From Piromyces finnis (lineage: Eukaryota; Neocallimastigomycota; Neocallimastigomycetes; Neocallimastigales; Neocallimastigaceae): a DNA stretch of 64,000 bases. The notes beneath the pieces were generated by a model. The model worked only from the letters and a program-made list of their open reading frames with translations, was not told the DNA's origin and made no database searches. The stretch lies in NCBI GenBank assembly GCA_002104945.1, contig MCFH01000025.1:620001-684000 (forward strand). The letters run 5' to 3'. The position numbers were made by a program, and so were the translations under genes. Below are positions 34,123-48,722 of this stretch, one piece after another (within the stretch, counting starts at the first letter, position 1; every line of letters begins with the position of its first letter).

Positions 34123-36285
34123 ATTGGTATATTTAAACTATTATTAAAATAAATAAAAAAATTAAATAAAAATTTAATTTATTATAAAATTGAGGTTTTG
34201 CTTTTCCTTTTAAAAAATAAAAAGGTTGTTAATTAAAAAAATAAATAAAAGTAGTGTGAAGAAAAAAAAATTTTTTTTAAAGGATTTCAATATTTATTTA
34301 TATTAAAATTTTTTTATTCCAAAATTTTATTGAATAAGAATGGCATTTAAAATAAATGGCTTACATATAATAATATAATAAAAATTATATATTAGTCTAT
34401 ATATGCAATAATAAATTATTTTGAAAAATGACATTAATAAAAAATAATTATGATATCATAAAAAATTTCCTTCATAACAATTTTAAGATGCTATTTAATG
34501 AGGAAATATATTAAAAGTTTATTTTATCATATATTATAATATAATTTGATATATTATTGAATTTATTTTTAATTTATGTTACAACTACAAAATAGACTTT
34601 TTTATTAAAATATGGTAATATATAAAATCTATTGATGAAAAATCAATTTTATAAAATAAATAATAATATATATTCTGTATATATTGTAATATAAATCATT
34701 ATATATTAATAATATATAAATTAATTTATTCTTTGTTGTGATTTTTGGAAAGTAAAAATAGAAGGTTTTAGATGAAAATAAAAAAGGCAGAAGAGGAGTC
34801 AGGAAGTTGCATGAAAAGCTGGCTTTTTTTTTTTAATATGAAAAAAGCCAACTTTTATTAGGCTTATTTCTTTCATTCCTACATTAAAGACATGGCAATG
34901 AAAAAGAAAGTAATATTCAAAACTTTAGGCATACTACACCTTAATTATCATTTATTTGTATTTTTTTTTAGTAATCCCTAAAAAAAAAGATTGTGACAGA
35001 GAAACTTTGTATTAATAAATGAATAAATAAATAAACAAATAAATATTATAATAATAATTAAATGTATGAATAATTAATAATTTTAATAAATAAGAATGTC
35101 TCTTTCTATTTTAATAATAGATCATGACAAATTTAATTTGAAATCATTCACGAAACCGACGATTTTAGTTGAAATTGATCTAAAAAAGAAAGACACCCAC
35201 ACACACGCAAACACAGATATGCCTTTTTTTAAAAAAAAAAAATAAAATAAAATTCTTACTTTTTATTTTTCAAGAACAAATAAATTCATCTTTTTTCTCA
35301 CACACCTCCAACTAGCAATGATTTTTAAGGCTTTATTAAAAAGAATGTAGCATCATCCTAAAAAGAGTCATCATTCTAAAAGGAATAAATTTAGTCAAGG
35401 ACGAAGGGAAGGAAGAAAAGAAGGAAGGAGTGTGTGAAAAGGACAATAAAAATGGAAAATGTTAATAAACATACATTCATTGACATCGCGATTTCCTTTT
35501 TCCATCATCAATAAATAAATAAATAATTAATTAATAAATTAAATAAATTTATTTTAATAAATAAATGAATAAATAAATTAGTAAATAAATAAATTAATAA
35601 ATAAAAAGCTTCCTTCCGTTGATTAAAAGCAATAGTTTAATCCCAACCAAACAAAAAATTTGTAAAGGTAAATTAATGGTTTTAAAAAATTCACCATAAA
35701 AAAGGGTATTTTTGATCGGTTGATATATAAATATCCATACTATAATTGTTTTTCACTTTATAAATCATCAAAATTACCATATAAATTTATAAAGTTGCCA
35801 TAGATTGGCTATTTTTATGGTTAAATAAAAAGTTGAACAAATCAAAATCCATAAAAATATTAAAATTTTCAAGAAATTTATGTATTTATTCCATTATAAA
35901 TGCTAAAAATATATAAAAAAATTTAATTTAAAATATACAAAAATTTAATTTATATGGAAAGAAATAAATAATAAATGGAATTATTTAGATATTTTCTATA
36001 AATTTTTAATAATTTATGGAAATTTATGATTTTTTATGGTAAATTATCAATAATTTGCCATATAAAATCAAAAAGGTTCAATTTCTTACAAATCAACTAA
36101 AAAAAGTTTATATGGAAAAAGTCAAATCCACTCCTCCTACATATTAGAAAGGAAGGAAAGTAAAAGGAAGGAAAGTGAATGTCATTTTAATAAATAGGAC
36201 ATTTATAAAATAAAGACTATGAAAACAATAAAATAAAAAGTAATATAATGATAAAGAAATATAAATGTTTATTAAATTATATAAA

Positions 36286-36590
<305 letters not shown>

Positions 36591-38548
36591 CAAAATAGAT
36601 TGTATTTTTAGTTTTTTTATTTATATATTCATTTATATATTAGATATTAGAATGTGTATATTGGTTAATAGTGTTATGAAAGAGAGGCAGTAGTATTTAT
36701 TTTTAAAAAGGGATGTTAAAAGTAATATAAAATATTATTTTTTTTTCAATTAAAAAAACCCATTCTAAAGAAAAAGATTAAAACTCTAATAAATTGTCTT
36801 TTTAACATGATATATAATCTTTTGATTTTATTATTTTTCTAGAGTTTTAATAATAAAATAAAATACACTCTTTTTAATATTACGTTTTATTTGTTTATTT
36901 ATTATTTGTTGTTAATAAACAATGTTCCTTTTATCCATTCCTTTACTCATTTGCCTTATTTATTTATTTATTTATTTATTTATCCATTTCTTTACTCATT
37001 TACCTTATTTATTTATTTATTTATTTTTTTACCTTATTCATTTATAATTCGTTGAATTTTATTGGTTAAAATGTTATTCCTAAAAAAGGATGATACATCT
37101 TTTATAAATGAATACATAAAAAAAAAGGAAATGGCTTTTTCTTTTTCTGGATAAAATGCATTTGTTATTATTATTACTATAACGATGATGATGATTTTCT
37201 TAATTATTTATGTATTAGATTGTTTATAAAAAAATGTATATAAAAATAATAATAGTTTAATCTTTTTCTTTTATTAAAATAAGAAAGTAATGAAAAGTAT
37301 TATTCGGAATTTGAATTTTTAAAGTTTAAATTATAATAAAAAAAAAAAAAGAAAAACCTTTTATTAAAAAAAATATATATCTATTTAATTACTTTGGAAT
37401 AGATATAAAAAGTTTTTATTATTATTTCCTCATTTAAAGTATCATTATTATAATCAAAAAATTTAAAAGCAAAGTATTATAATAAATAATCTCTTATGTA
37501 AAAAAAGAAACAGAGGTTTTTTTTTTGTAATCATTATTTATTAAAACAAACAAGAATTTAAAATAATTTTTTATTACTTTTATTTGAAGTTGTTTTATTT
37601 GCATATATGGAATAATACATAATACATAGTATTAATATATATTTCTTTTTTTTTCGCAGAAAGTTGTCACACTTTAAATTTCTTATAATTTAGATTGTCT
37701 TCAACCATTTCTAAAATTAAAGCCTTTTTTTTTTTTTTTTGATCTTAAATACTACATGTTACTAATGGTATAAATATGATGATATAGAAAAAGATATTTA
37801 AAATATTTAAGACATTTGTAGAAAAAAAAAAAACCTTTTTTTTAGATTAATTCAAATATTCCTTTCTTTTTTTTTTTTTTAATAAAATCATTCATTACGT
37901 TTGGAGTTAATTCATCCTTTTCCTTTTTTTCCTTCAAAATGAATTTTATTTTCTATTAAGTTTACATATATTAACAATATATTCTAATATATTATTTAAT
38001 TTAATGATCTAATAGATTAAATTATACCAAAAAAAGGTAAATGCTGGCAGATGTTAAAAATGATTTAATAATAAAAACTTCATTCTTATTTATTATTAGT
38101 TTATCATTGACGAATGAAATTTAAGCAAATGTTGATTTCACGTCACCAGAAAAAATGGCCAGAAAAAAAGAAACAACAACGACAATAAGGAATTAGTTTA
38201 GGAAATAAAATGGAAATGAAAATGAGAATGGCATTTATTATTCAATGGAAATGACCATCTTTTTCTAAAAAAAAAAAAAAAAAAATATATTTATATATCT
38301 TTTAACTAAAAAAAGAAAAACACTTTTTAATAAAAGTTGTAACAAAGCTTTAATATTTTTAATTAAAATTGGCATTTAAATATTATATATTGGAATATAA
38401 TGAAAATAAATGTTTTAATTTAATATATAATAAATGAAAATTTAATTAAAATAATTTATTAAAAAAAAAAAAGGAAAAGTCGATGAAACGTTGAAATGAT
38501 GATGAGAAATTGATGAATAAAAGAAAAGAAACCGGCAGCAACAACAAT

Positions 38549-38779
38549 AATAGTAATAGTAATAGTAATAGTAATAGTAATAGTAATAGTAATAGTAATA
38601 GTAATAGTAATAGTAATAGTAATAGTAATAGTAATAGTAATAGTAATAGTAATAGTAATAGTAATAGTAATAGTAATAGTAATAGTAATAGTAATAGTAA
38701 TAGTAATAGTAATAGTAATAGTAATAGTAATAGTAATAGTAATAGTAATAGTAATAGTAATAGTAATAGTAATAGTAAT
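38549..38779. repeat. Perfect hexanucleotide microsatellite (TAATAG)n, about 38 copies
   Basis: About 230 bp without a single interruption. One strand reads as Ser-Asn repeats and the other as poly-Leu. Neither open frame has a plausible gene context. Confidence 0.95.
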
Positions 38780-39376
38780 CGGTAATACACAGGATATTAA
38801 CTATAATAAATATAATAATATAGATAAAATATAGATATGATGCTTATCCTAACAGAAATTATTCCTTTTAAAGTTTTTTTTTTTATTTATTTCTTTATTT
38901 TTTTAATTTTTTATTTACAATGAATGAAAGAACTTTTAAATGTAATTTTATCTTTATTTTTTATTTTTTTAATATTAGTTTAAAATTAAATAAATAAATA
39001 AAAATAAAGAGAATAAATACTGATCCTTTTTTTAAAGTATATTATAAAAAAAAATTCTATAAAAATTTTATAAAATGTTGAAAAAAAAAAAGGTGTTTAA
39101 AGGTATAGAAATTGATGGTGGTGAAAGGAGAGAAAAAAAAATTGATTCATTCATTTTAAAAAAAAAAAAAAGTTTTATGTATTCCTGAGGATGGATAAAA
39201 TGGTGGATGTAATATAAATAATAATAGAATGGTTAGATATCGATATTAAATAAAATAATAAAAAGGGATAAATGAAATTATAAAAAATGTATAGATATAG
39301 ATATTAAAAATAAATAATGTCCTATTGAGTTGATGAAAGAAAAATAAAATATATATATATATTCTTTCTTTCTATT

Positions 39377-39412
<36 letters not shown>

Positions 39413-39952
39413 AAAATCATTATTTCATAAAAGATAAATTATTATTGTGGTAATGAAAATAGTTGTGTGTTTTGTTTTGTTTATAATAGTATATTATTGA
39501 TATTGTTTATATTGATATTGATATAGTTTATATTATTGCTATATAGTGTATATTATTATTATTATTTTAAAAATTTATGGGTATATTTTCAACTTTTTTT
39601 TTTAATTCTAGGTGTGTCATAAATTGAAAACTTTTCTGATTTCAAGAGCGACTTGAAAAAAAAAATTCTTTTACTGACAAAGTATAAAGATAAAAAATTT
39701 TTAAAGTCTTGAAGAGTTGTTTTTTTTTTTTTAAGTGAAAAAAAAATTCTTTTTTCTTGTTTTTTTTTTTTGGTTTTTGTTTTTCATATCTTTTTTTTTC
39801 TTTTCTTTTTCTTTTTTTTTTTTTTTTTACTCTAGTGTTATCATGGTATTTATATACGATCTTCTTTTGGATTTCTTTTTTTTTTCGAAATTTTCTTTTC
39901 ATTATTACTTTTTTTTTCTCTACATGACTCTACTTTTTTTTTTTCAGAGTAA

Positions 39953-42900
39953 TTAATTTGTATTTTTGAGGGTAAAAGATGAAAGCTCTTGTCCTTGTAG
40001 CTCTTTCGTTCCTTCTTTCTTCAAATCCGAGACTTGAGAAGAATTCATCATCATTGTATCAACAAGTGTAGAAGTCATGGTATCAGGCATTGAATCAACT
40101 ACTGTGGGTATCATAGTTTCGGGAGAATCAACGACTTTAACATTCGATGAATTATCCATATAGTAGGAATTTACCTCATCACCATCACCATAAAGATTTC
40201 CTGGGCTAGAAGAAAAGTAATCCTCCATTTTTGGTAAATTTAAAATTTCACTGATATTAGTAAGGTTACTCACGTCTGATGGATATTGACTTACGCTTGT
40301 TCTACCATCTGGTGACATTAATATGGTGGATGAAGAGGATAAGGATTTATTTCTTAAATAATCTAATGACTTTTGACGTAATACAACTTTTTCTTTTGAT
40401 TTATTGGCTAGGTAGGAAGAATTAGCTTCAAGGGCAGAAAGTGAATACTTTCTTGACATTTGAGGCGCTGAACTTTTACGATGAAGAATTTTTATAGAGG
40501 AGGAATGTTGACTTTTTAATGATTTGTTACGTATAGGGAGAGAAGGAGCAATATGTTGTGTTGGGATGATAGATTGAGGAGGAATATAGGATTGAGGATT
40601 AAATTGTTGTGGAATAGGTGTAATGGTTTGAGGACTCGTCATCGATGGAAAAGCTATTTGAGGTGGAATGGCATACGGATGAGATGGTGAAGGTAGGTAT
40701 ACTTGAGGATTAAATAGTTGTTGTTGTTGCTGTTGCTGTTGCTGCAGTGATGAAAAAGATGTTTTAGGTGTATAGGATTGTGGCATATAGTAATGTTGTT
40801 GTTGTTGTTGTTGTTGTTGCTTTTGAAGAAGATAGTGTTGTTGTTTTAAAATGTGTTGTTGCATTTGTTGAATTTTAACACTATCAAATCTTAAATTTTT
40901 AACACTTTCTGCGTGTAATGAAGCGGATCGTTTTGTATATTTACTGCTATAAAGGTTTTTACGATGCTTTTCAATGGATTCATTGTTTTTGGATAATGCA
41001 TTTTCTTGGTTGATATTGTTTTCTTTATTCATATCATTAGTAAAAGTGATATTACTTTCTGTCGAAACATTAACATTGGAAAGTGATTTTGCAGTAGTAA
41101 TATCATAAGACATACTATCAATATCTTGCTTTTGTGGAGTTTGCGAATGGACGGGACTGTTAACTTCATTGGAATAAGGTATTCTATCTGAATTAGAGGT
41201 ATCACTATATCTATTATTATTGACTCTTGGATTTGTATTTGAACGATTATCCTTAGAAACAACGTAAGGAAGACTTTTTTGAGTTCTTGCACCAATACTG
41301 CCACCATTCACTTCATTACTTACGGTTCTTGGATAGATTTGATGAGCTTCCGAAGAACTTATAACCTTTTTCTTTTTATGACTCTTGTCTTGATTTGATT
41401 TAGCGGATGGTGCTTGCTTTTTCTTTCTGAAAAACCGACTCATACTTTGAGATTTAATAGCAGGAGGAGAAGCATACATATTAATATTAATCAAGGAAGA
41501 ACTATTATTTTTAGCATGTCTATTATTCAATCGATATAAATTCATGACTGGTGAATTAAGGGCAGGATTACTGTTATTAGCATCATTAATAATCATTGGT
41601 ATATTAGGGCATGATCCATTGAGTACAGTAACATTACTATCACTTGTAGTAGCCAATGATAATTGTAAACTTTGCTGACTTCCAGAATCAGCACTACTCA
41701 AACTTGTGGTTGTTGAATTACTATTCATAAACATGTTTTCTACACTTCTTAATGCTCTATTCTTTTCTTCTCGCTTAATATCTTTTATGAATTGACCTGA
41801 AAAAAATAATCCTATTATCGTAAACATTAAAAAGGTAGAAACGCCAAATGTTAATGGAATAGTTGGATCATTTCTAATGTAAATTTCCTTATGGGAATGA
41901 TAAAAATAATTACAACATTCATCATCCTCATTATTATTCTTTGTACAATATTCAGCTGCCATGTCCTTGTCAAGAAAACCTTTGTTATTTATTAAATTGA
42001 AAAAATAAAAATCAGGTATAATATATAATAGTATAATAAGTAATAGAGATGTTTAGAAGGATTATTTATATTATTTATATATAATAGTATAATAAATAAT
42101 AAAGATGTTTAGAAGGATTATTTATTTATATATAAATCACTTAAATAGTTCAATCTATTAAAAAAATTATGATTATTATTATAGTAAAACTCTTTTTATG
42201 TTGTTGTTACTGTTGTTGTTATGAGAATAATGATGACAATTAACACTAATAATGCAGTACTACTTTAATGATTATTTTGGGATAATAATAAATTTGTATA
42301 TATTTGTAAAAAAAAAAAACTTTTTCAATGGGATTGATATATAATGCTTACCACAATTATTTCTTTCACTATCTAAAATAAAACAATCTTCTGTATCTTC
42401 AGCATCCTCACAAATTTCTCTCAATTTATCTGTATATTGTATTCGTGCCTGATAAACATCCTCAGGTTGAGCATATTCTTCTAAAAATTCAATAGGACAG
42501 GTATCATTATTATTTAAAAAAGTTACCAATGAATTATAATATTCATAACATTGTTTTTTACATAGAGTGGGAAGTTTACTCTTTTTCACTTTTGATGAAG
42601 TTTTTTCGGTTTCTTCATCGTTACATAGCAATTCTTTGTAAGCATAATAGCATTGATAGGTACGACCATACCGGATTTCTGGAATATTTGTAATAAATAC
42701 AGATTGATCCCCAAAACTACATAAACCTTTTGTTTGAATCATTGTTAATGCCAAATAATCAGGGTAGTTTTCTCTTTCAATCTTTGCTTCTGGATCTAGA
42801 TAATAATCTACTGCTCTAACCTTTGATATTCTATATTTACTTATAGGAATATGTTCCAATCCACGACACATATTTGTCACTGTATTAATACAATATTCAT

Positions 42901-42988
42901 AGTTACTTTTGGCACTTACTATTAAATTGTACCATAAAACTAGTGATAGTTTTATGACTGTATTACTGAAATTTCCATAAAGAATCAT
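39953..42988 (-). CDS. Single-pass membrane receptor with a Frizzled-like Cys-rich ectodomain (two exons)
   Basis: Exons: 42988-42352 and 41979-39953. The 372-bp intron starts GTAAGC and ends AAAG, phase 1, giving 887 residues. It begins with a hydrophobic signal or anchor segment (about 1-27). A Cys-rich region (about 30-240) follows with paired cysteines spaced like a Frizzled CRD: YQCYYAYKELLC, then LCKKQCYEYYNSL, then DTCPIEF, then LREICEDAEDTEDC. The extracellular part continues across the intron with CC. One transmembrane helix follows (about 255-277, PLTFGVSTFLMFTIIGLFF). The large cytoplasmic tail (about 600 residues) is Ser/Asn/Gln-rich and has poly-Gln tracts (40720-40860), basic patches and Pro-rich parts suited to docking. 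It has no kinase or other catalytic domain. A role as a surface sensor or adhesion receptor is inferred. The FZ-like call rests on cysteine spacing only. Confidence 0.65.
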
Positions 42989-45900
42989 TTTCTATTATTT
43001 TCAATATTTTGATACAATTTTTTTTTTTGAATTAGATAAAAAAAAAAAAGTTTAATAATAGAAAAATTTTTACTACTTGATTATCTATTGATATTGATAT
43101 GTATATAATGATTTAATAATTTTTATAATAAAAGGTATTTTTTAGGAAATTATTTTTTTATTGTTACTATTATTACCAAATAATATTATTATTGTTTTTA
43201 TTATCAATAATAGTAGTGATATGTAATGGTATTATTATTAATAGTATTAATAGCAATGATAATAATACTCAATAATAGTATTAATAATATTAATAGCAAT
43301 GATAATAATACTCAATAATATTATTAATAGTATTAATAGTAATGGTAATAGTATTCAATAGTATTATTAATATTATTAATTTTTAGTCAACTATTTTTAA
43401 AAGTTTTTTAAACTCTTTTTTTTAAATTAAAAAAAAAATATTGAGAATTATTATCAAAATACTTTAACTAATTTGAATTTATGTTTTTTTTTCCTTTTCT
43501 TTCTTAAAATTTCATAAAATTAATATTAAATTTTTTATCAAAATTGTGTTTTATTACGATAATTAATTTGTTGTAATTACTGTATGTTATTTAGGATAAA
43601 TAATAATATAGAGCAAATACCTTTTTTAAAAAAAAAAGCTTAAATCTATTCTTTGCATAAAAATATTTGTTTTCTATAATCGTTTTCTATGTGAATTTTA
43701 ATTCATTGGATATATGTACATTTAAAATAATTGATATATAATATAAAAAAAAAAAAAAAGCTTTATAAAATATTAAAAGTAATAGTTTGGTATTGATATT
43801 GGTGGTGGTGGTGTTGTTGTTAATATTTAAATGAGATAATATTTATAGAGCATAAACAAAAATGTACTATAAAGAATAATAATAATTATCTTTATAAAAG
43901 TTTTATTAAAAATGAATAGCATTAAAGAAATAAATGGTGAATAATTAATGAATAATTTATATAAAAGATACCATTACTTTATGTAAATTTAATGAAAAGT
44001 TTACTATTTTTATCACTTTTTTTTAATAATCTTTTATTCACTTTTTCAATAAATAAAAAAGGACAAATCAAACCATCAATGAACGAATCATAATTAATAA
44101 TAATAAATATTTTTTTTTTCTAAACTATAAAAAAAAGAAAAAAAAATTAATTTGCCTTCTTTTTTTTGTATGACAAAATTTTTAATTTTTTTTTCTTTCA
44201 ATTTATTTAAAATGTTAAAATTTCATTTATTCATATATTATTAATATATTTATTTAAATTGATTTAATATATATTTAGTTATATTTAATTATATTTGGTA
44301 TTTAAATAAATATAATTATTATTGTAGAAGACTTTCAATTTATTTTATTTAATTAAATATGATAAATATTAATATAAATATTACATTTATTAACAATGTA
44401 TTGAAATATATTATATAATAAGATTATATTTAATAAATTAATAAGATTGTATTTTATAATATATTAGAATATACTTTAATATATGAAACATTAATTTTAA
44501 AATTTTAAAATTTTAAAAGAGAGAAAAGGCAAAAAGGAAAATTGAAAAGCATCGTAAAGAAAAGTGCAGCTAATAATGAAGATGAAAATGATGGAGAGGA
44601 AAAGGAGAAAGGGGAGGGAAAAGGAAATTAAAGGCATCTTTTTTAAAGGTTAAAAAAATAGTTTTTCTTTCTATAATTATACTTTTTTAAATCATTATTA
44701 AAGAAGGCATGGAATGAAACTAAAGAAATGAATGATACCAACTTTTAAAGTCTTTTGAAATTGGAACTTTTTTTTTTAGTCCGTCATATAGTATGAAAAT
44801 AAGATTATTAATAAACTTATGAAATTTTACTTTTCCCTTTTTTCTATATTATCATCATTAGTAGTAGTAGTAATAATAGTAGGTAGTGATGATGTTAATG
44901 TAACATTAATGTAGTAGCATTGCTTTGCTTGATATCATTAATACTAATACAGTATATAGTTAAATGAATCGGTTATTTAAATTATAAAAACTTGATTTAA
45001 TAGAAAAAAGTAGTAATTATTTTCATGCGTAATAATAAAAATTATAAAGTCCGCTCATTTAAAAAAAAAAAAAAAAAAAAAAAGACTAAAAGGGACCAAA
45101 AAGTTCTCATTAAAAATTTTTATCTGTAGCATTACTACTATTACTGTTATTATTACTTTTAATGCAAATAAAAGATTCAAAAAATTGATTATATAAAATG
45201 GAAATGGTTGAAAAAAAAAAGTAATTTATAATCTTTAATAGCTACAAAGAAAAAAAAAAAAAAAAGGGTTTATTATGCTGTAACATTTCTTCCAAAAAAA
45301 AAAAAAGTATTCTTTTTAATTTTAAAATTGATTAAATTGTTTCTAATTAAACATCTAATGGCAATCTTTAATGATAAATTATACTCTTTTGGATTAAAAT
45401 GTTCAGTTTTATATTTAAAATGCATTCCTTTTTTTTTTTTTTAGAAAAAGAAAACCATCATATTTTACCTTTTTTCAATCTTTATTTTTTTGTGATCTTA
45501 TTTTTTAATTAAAGTAAATTTCCTTTTTTGGATGAATTTGTACAACTTCAATTACAATCAATAAAATGTAAAAATGGAGATAAACAATATAATAATATAT
45601 TATATAATGTATTATGAGTATATTTATATAATATATTAAATTATATTAAATTAAGCTTTTTTAAGATTTTTAAAATTGTTACAACAAAAAAAAGGCAATG
45701 TCAATTTTAATTATTTTGATAAAAAATTTAATTAATAAATAAATGAATAATTAAATAATTAATTAAATAAATAAATGAATAAATAAATTGATAAATAAAT
45801 AAATAATAAAATAGTATTAATAGTGGGGATGATGATTAATATTAATGGAGTGAATGATACTATTTAATAGAGGAAGATGATAATAATACCTAAATAATTA

Positions 45901-46639
45901 CCAATTACCTATTTTTTATGATAAAACTAAAGATAAAATGGAAATAAAAGAAAGTTATTTTTTTTTAATATTTGCCATTTTTAGATGAAATTGTATATTA
46001 AACTTTTTCGCATGGCAAATTTTTAATCAATAAAATAATGTAACAATCAGGATAAAATGTAATACGTTAATGTAATAGATGAAAAGTGCCAGCCTTCAAA
46101 ATAATGATATTCATTCCTCAAAGTATCTATTATACATTTATTTATTAATATACGAATTGTATTAACATATTCATCTACTACTATTATTAATAATATTATA
46201 ACAATAATGAATTAATACAAGTATATAACCATCTATTATTATTACTAATATGATCGATTTTAGCATATAACTAATAATATGTATCGAATTTAACATATAA
46301 TCACATACTACTACTAATATGTATCGATAAGTATATAAATCTATCATTATTCTAGTTTTTTTTATTTGTATTCTTTTTTTTTTACATGTTAATACATCAT
46401 ATATATGTTTATAATAAATTGAGAAGAAAAGAAGAAAAAAGAAAAAAAAAACTATAAATTATTTCTATTTCTTTTTTTTTTTTTTTTAATATTTTATTAT
46501 TATTGTTGTTGTTGTTGTATTTGATTTAGTTTAATAAAAATTGAATCATAATTTAGTATAAAATAAAAGATAATGGAACTAAAAAAAAAAAATTAAAGTT
46601 GTATCATTAAATAGGTCTAGGAAGGAATGAGATGTAAAA
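42989..46639. other. Intergenic, A/T-rich; no gene seen
   Basis: About 3.65 kb with irregular (AAT)/(TAATAG)-type repeats at 43190-43380, A/T homopolymers, and a purine-rich tract at 44520-44640. No frame with coding character was found. It includes the upstream region of the receptor gene and the 3' flank of the RRP45 gene. Confidence 0.5.
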
Positions 46640-47470
46640 TTAACGTGGATGAAGTGAAGTGGCTTCAACTTCTGCTTTTATCTTTTTGGAAACAATACCA
46701 GTTGCTAATTCACGCTTTTCTTCATCTTCCTTTAAAGCATTATTAATTAATTCGGTAATTTCAGAAACTTTAACAGAGGCAATCTTTGTACAACGAAGAA
46801 TTTGATCAATTTCTAAAGGTATACCACCAGCTTTATGAATAATACATAATTCCTTATGTGAATTTAAGGTAATGGTCATATCACCTTCTTTAACTTGTTC
46901 TTCTAATAAATTTGGATCAACAACCATAAGATCTCTAAAAATGGTAATCAAAATTATTGGTTAATAGGATATAAATAATAATTGTTATGAATATATTAGA
47001 AATCAGAAATCATCCAGACAATATATAAATATAAATAATATAAAAGCATTTAATTCAATAATCAATAATAATAACTACAATGTTTTATTATTCATCTACC
47101 TATCTATCTACTATTACTTTCTTTTTATTATTATTATTATTGTTATTATTATTATTATTATTATGTTTATTATTATTATTATTATTATGTTTATTATTAT
47201 GTTTATTATTATGTTTATTATTATTATTATTTTATTAATGATAATATAAAGAAAAAACTTTATTTATATATTACTAACCCTTCATCAAAGAAAGCAAATG
47301 AAATACAAATTGGGGTATGGTGAATACTTAATGGAACTGGATTACATTGATCTAATGGAAGCTAAATAAATAAGCATCATCATAATAAATAATGAGATTA
47401 AAAACAAATACGATTATTTCTATTCTTTCTTTATTATTATTTTTTTATTATTATTATTATTTACTGTTTT

Positions 47471-47501
<31 letters not shown>

Positions 47502-48722
47502 ATGATATAAAAATAACATACAATAGTAACTTCATCATCTTCAATAACATATTCTGGTCTTCTGAAATGGTATAAAGCTGCAATAGCTGCAATGCATGCA
47601 CAATCAGTAATATTACCTTCATGATCAAGAACTCTAATATCAACTCTAATGGACCATACTTTTTCACCTGCAATAATACATAATCCTTCAGTATCAATAG
47701 CTCTACTTCTTCTTAATGATTTTTCAAGTAATCTACTAACAATAACTTCAAGTTCGGAAAGTCTATTATTTCAATAAAATATTAAAATAGTTTGATTTAT
47801 AATGTTACAATTTTATTCAAAAAAAAAGAAAAGAAAGAAAGAAAGAAATTATTATATATTATTTCATTTAATAAATTAAATATTGAAAAAAATATTAATA
47901 ATAAATAGATATAAATGTATTATACTTTAAATATTTACTTCTCTGGTTCAAATTCTGGTGAAGCCATTGGTGACATTTCAGTGTTGAATCTTAAGAAGCC
48001 TTCAGTTGGTTGATCTGGGTATGGTTTAACAACTTCCCAAGATACATTTGCAAAAACTCTATTAATAAATTATAATTTGGAAAAAAAAAATTGATAGTAA
48101 ATTAAAATGTTAATAACATGCATTATCCTATACTAAAATAATAATATTAAATCTATTTTAACAAAATTAAATTATAATCTTGATAAATAAAATTTAAATA
48201 GTAATTTAAAATGTAAAAAATCCATCTTATTAATAATAGCTAATAATTATGATATGATAAATAAATTTAAATAATAATTTAAAACTTAAAAATCTATCCT
48301 ATTGATAATAAATAATAATTATGATATAATAACTAAATTTAAATAATAGTTTAGATTGTAAAGCCCTAATCTAATATCATTATCAAAATTATATGTTTAT
48401 TTGAATATGGGTTAAAATCAATTTCTAAAGAAATTTCGAATTTAATTTTGAAAATGAATTTTAATAATAATTCATAAATTTTTATGCTATTTTAAAATTA
48501 TATCATCTTGTATTAAACTTTAAAATGTGTTTATATATATATTGTTTATACTATTAACCTTGTTTTTCCTAATTGAACTTGAACATGACCATATTGATTA
48601 CCAAATGTAATTTTTATATTACGAACATCATATATTCCTCTTCCATCAATTCTTTTTCCTTGTCTAAGAGCTTCATATAAAAAGTTCTTTTCGTTAATTG
48701 AAGGTTCCAATTCTCTGTTCAT
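46640..48722 (-). CDS. RRP45: Exosome complex component RRP45 (EXOSC9-like), five exons
   Basis: Exons: 48722-48559, 48058-47939, 47762-47522, 47361-47279, 46934-46640. All introns are GT...AG with consistent phases, giving 300 residues. It is an RNase PH-fold ring subunit of the RNA exosome, which processes and degrades RNA 3' to 5' in nucleus and cytoplasm. In order: KRIDGRGIYDVRNIKITFG, VQLGKTRVFANVSWEVV, EGFLRFNTEMSPMASPEFEP, AIDTEGLCIIAGEKVWSIRV, DHEGNITDCACIAAIAAL, VPLSIHHTPICISFAFF and LRCTKIASVKVSEITELI. All align with human EXOSC9. It lacks the long acidic tail of vertebrate EXOSC9, like fungal Rrp45. The active-site phosphate-binding residues of bacterial RNase PH are not expected in this subunit. 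Confidence 0.95.
47113..47235. repeat. TTA/TTTATTATTATG microsatellite within RRP45 intron 4
   Basis: Imperfect (TTA)n with interspersed gttta units, lying between exons 4 and 5. Confidence 0.85.

Noticed and set aside
38446-38790. Open frames over the TAATAG array (Ser-Asn repeats on one strand, poly-Leu on the other)
   Set aside because: A perfect hexamer stays open in most frames. There is no coding sequence beyond the array.
44520-44640. Purine-rich tract as a possible lysine-rich exon
   Set aside because: Stops in all frames within about 40 codons, no splice sites in register, and no similarity recognised.
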